DNA from: Candidatus Zipacnadia bacterium
GTDB taxonomy: Bacteria > Armatimonadota > UBA5377 > JALGUK01
DNA length: 5,546 bases
Assembly (NCBI GenBank): GCA_029820875.1
Contig: JALGUK010000292.1
Coordinates: forward strand, 1-5,546
Direction of reading: 5' to 3'
Positions 5,014-5,546 of this stretch are shown here, one piece after another; position 1 is the first letter of the stretch, and the number at the start of each line of letters is the position of its first letter. The translations under genes and the position numbers were made by a program. Below the pieces are notes generated by a model. That model was not told the origin of the DNA. It searched no databases and was given only the letters and a program-made list of their open reading frames with translations.

Positions 5014-5355
5014 ATGAAGATGGATTTGACAGCAGGTTTGCCTGGTGCTATCGGTGTTGTGCTGGGGGGAGTAATCCTGAGCTGCTTTGGGGTGCTTGCA
5101 CTGGGACAGGCCGAGACGCCAGTTCCTGAGCCAGTCTTGACGGCGGTGCTGGGCACCGGCATAAGCTATGCTGCAGATGTACCCGAAGAAGAAATAGATG
5201 CAGCCATGCGTGATTTGCAGCCGTACTTTGACCTTATATGGGTGGGCCCCGATGGGTGGAATAAGGACATCCTCAACTTGCCGGGCGAGCTGGAGCGAAC
5301 GCAGCGCATCATTGACAGCGCCCACGCGCACGGTTTACGGGTGGCTTTCGCATGA
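5014..5355 (+). CDS. Exported protein of unrecognised family, N-terminal part, interrupted by a frameshift
   Basis: The open frame gives 113 residues, starting MKMDLTAGLPG with a hydrophobic helix (about 9-31) and a plausible signal peptidase site near ALG-QAE. The mature part (from about residue 32) runs through ISYAADVPEEEIDAAMRDL, YFDLIWVGPDGW and ERTQRIIDSAHAHGLRVAF. This alternation of acidic helix and short strand recalls the first units of a TIM-barrel such as a glycoside hydrolase, but I do not recognise the family. The frame stops at TGA (5353-5355), in the middle of what should be a strand; the coding sequence resumes in the +1 frame at about 5351. A purine-rich GGAAGGGG (about 4996-5003) precedes the ATG by about 10 nt. 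It lies 143 bp after the propeller gene, suggesting a locus of secreted carbohydrate-related proteins. Confidence 0.6.
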   Translation: MKMDLTAGLPGAIGVVLGGVILSCFGVLALGQAETPVPEPVLTAVLGTGISYAADVPEEEIDAAMRDLQPYFDLIWVGPDGWNKDILNLPGELERTQRIIDSAHAHGLRVAFA

Positions 5356-5546
5356 AACGTTGTTCGGGCGTGTTCTTGACCCGACAACGGGACTCCCCAA
5401 GGTTCAGCGGGCGTGGGACTACGGGTCGCAGGAGGCGCTGGAGGAATTCCGCCAGCGCTGTCGGCGACTGTATGCTGCAATTGGGCGGCAGGCCGAGATG
5501 TTCGTGGCCGACGAACAGATAATGGCTAAGCCGGGCAAGAACTTCT
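5351..5546 (+). pseudogene. Continuation of the exported-protein gene in the +1 frame, runs off the window
   Basis: From 5351 the frame reads HETLFGRVLDPTTGLPK, then a Trp-Asp-Tyr-Gly stretch and a charged helix rich in Arg/Glu/Gln, and MFVADEQIMAKPGKNF up to the edge, with no stop. It has the balanced composition of real protein and follows naturally from GLRVAF of the upstream frame. Skipping one base (for example G5350) or adding two would join them. The join is therefore either a mutation that broke the gene, an assembly or sequencing error in this stretch, or recoding. The +1 frame is also open upstream back to 5198, but there it gives a less protein-like sequence than the main frame. 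Confidence 0.65.

Noticed and set aside
5346..5530. -1 frame reading after the TGA of the exported-protein gene
   Set aside because: It is open for a while but Arg/Ser-rich and ends in a TAA near 5520. The +1 frame is more protein-like and open to the edge.

Overview
The window looks like a chromosomal contig from an uncultured bacterium, most likely Armatimonadota (or a similar Planctomycete-like lineage). The best clue is the pilin-like gene at 2518-3219. Its N-terminus ([19 protein letters not shown], then [11 protein letters not shown]) and C-terminal H-X9-DG signature are typical of the expanded secreted pseudopilin families of that phylum. Secreted beta-propeller proteins and dense dispersed palindromic repeats fit the same picture. 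The assignment is inference from sequence style.

Layout, all genes on the + strand. Positions 1-66 are the last codons of a secreted propeller-family protein whose C-terminus nearly matches the full-length paralogue at 3368-4870. Next come a lipoprotein metallo-beta-lactamase-fold hydrolase of the COG1237 type (126-1007) and, 37 bp later, a six-helix CcdA/DsbD- or TauE/SafE-like membrane protein (1045-1713). These two look like one transcription unit. Their codon use is visibly less GC-rich than that of the propeller gene.

The region 1714-2517 has no convincing protein gene but is full of structure. It holds a hairpin cluster (1774-1841), a near-consensus sigma-70 promoter (1908-1936), and about 170 nt whose ends pair with each other and which stops at a strong intrinsic terminator (2063-2111). 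I read this as a candidate small structured RNA. After it come REP-like repeat units with a long inverted repeat (2151-2350) and two tandem hairpins (2385-2457) just ahead of the pilin gene.

Downstream, the pilin-like gene ends at a GC-rich hairpin terminator (3276-3308). The 500-residue secreted propeller protein (3368-4870) follows, with a palindrome abutting its stop codon and another copy of the dispersed repeat. The last gene (from 5014) encodes an exported protein of unrecognised family. Its frame breaks at 5350-5355 and clearly continues in the +1 frame to the window edge.

The genes point to envelope and extracellular work: secreted carbohydrate-type propeller proteins, a pseudopilin, a lipoprotein hydrolase and a possible thiol-redox or efflux membrane protein. 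No defence system, CRISPR array, transposase gene, tRNA or rRNA is visible. The least explained element is the candidate RNA at 1943-2111.
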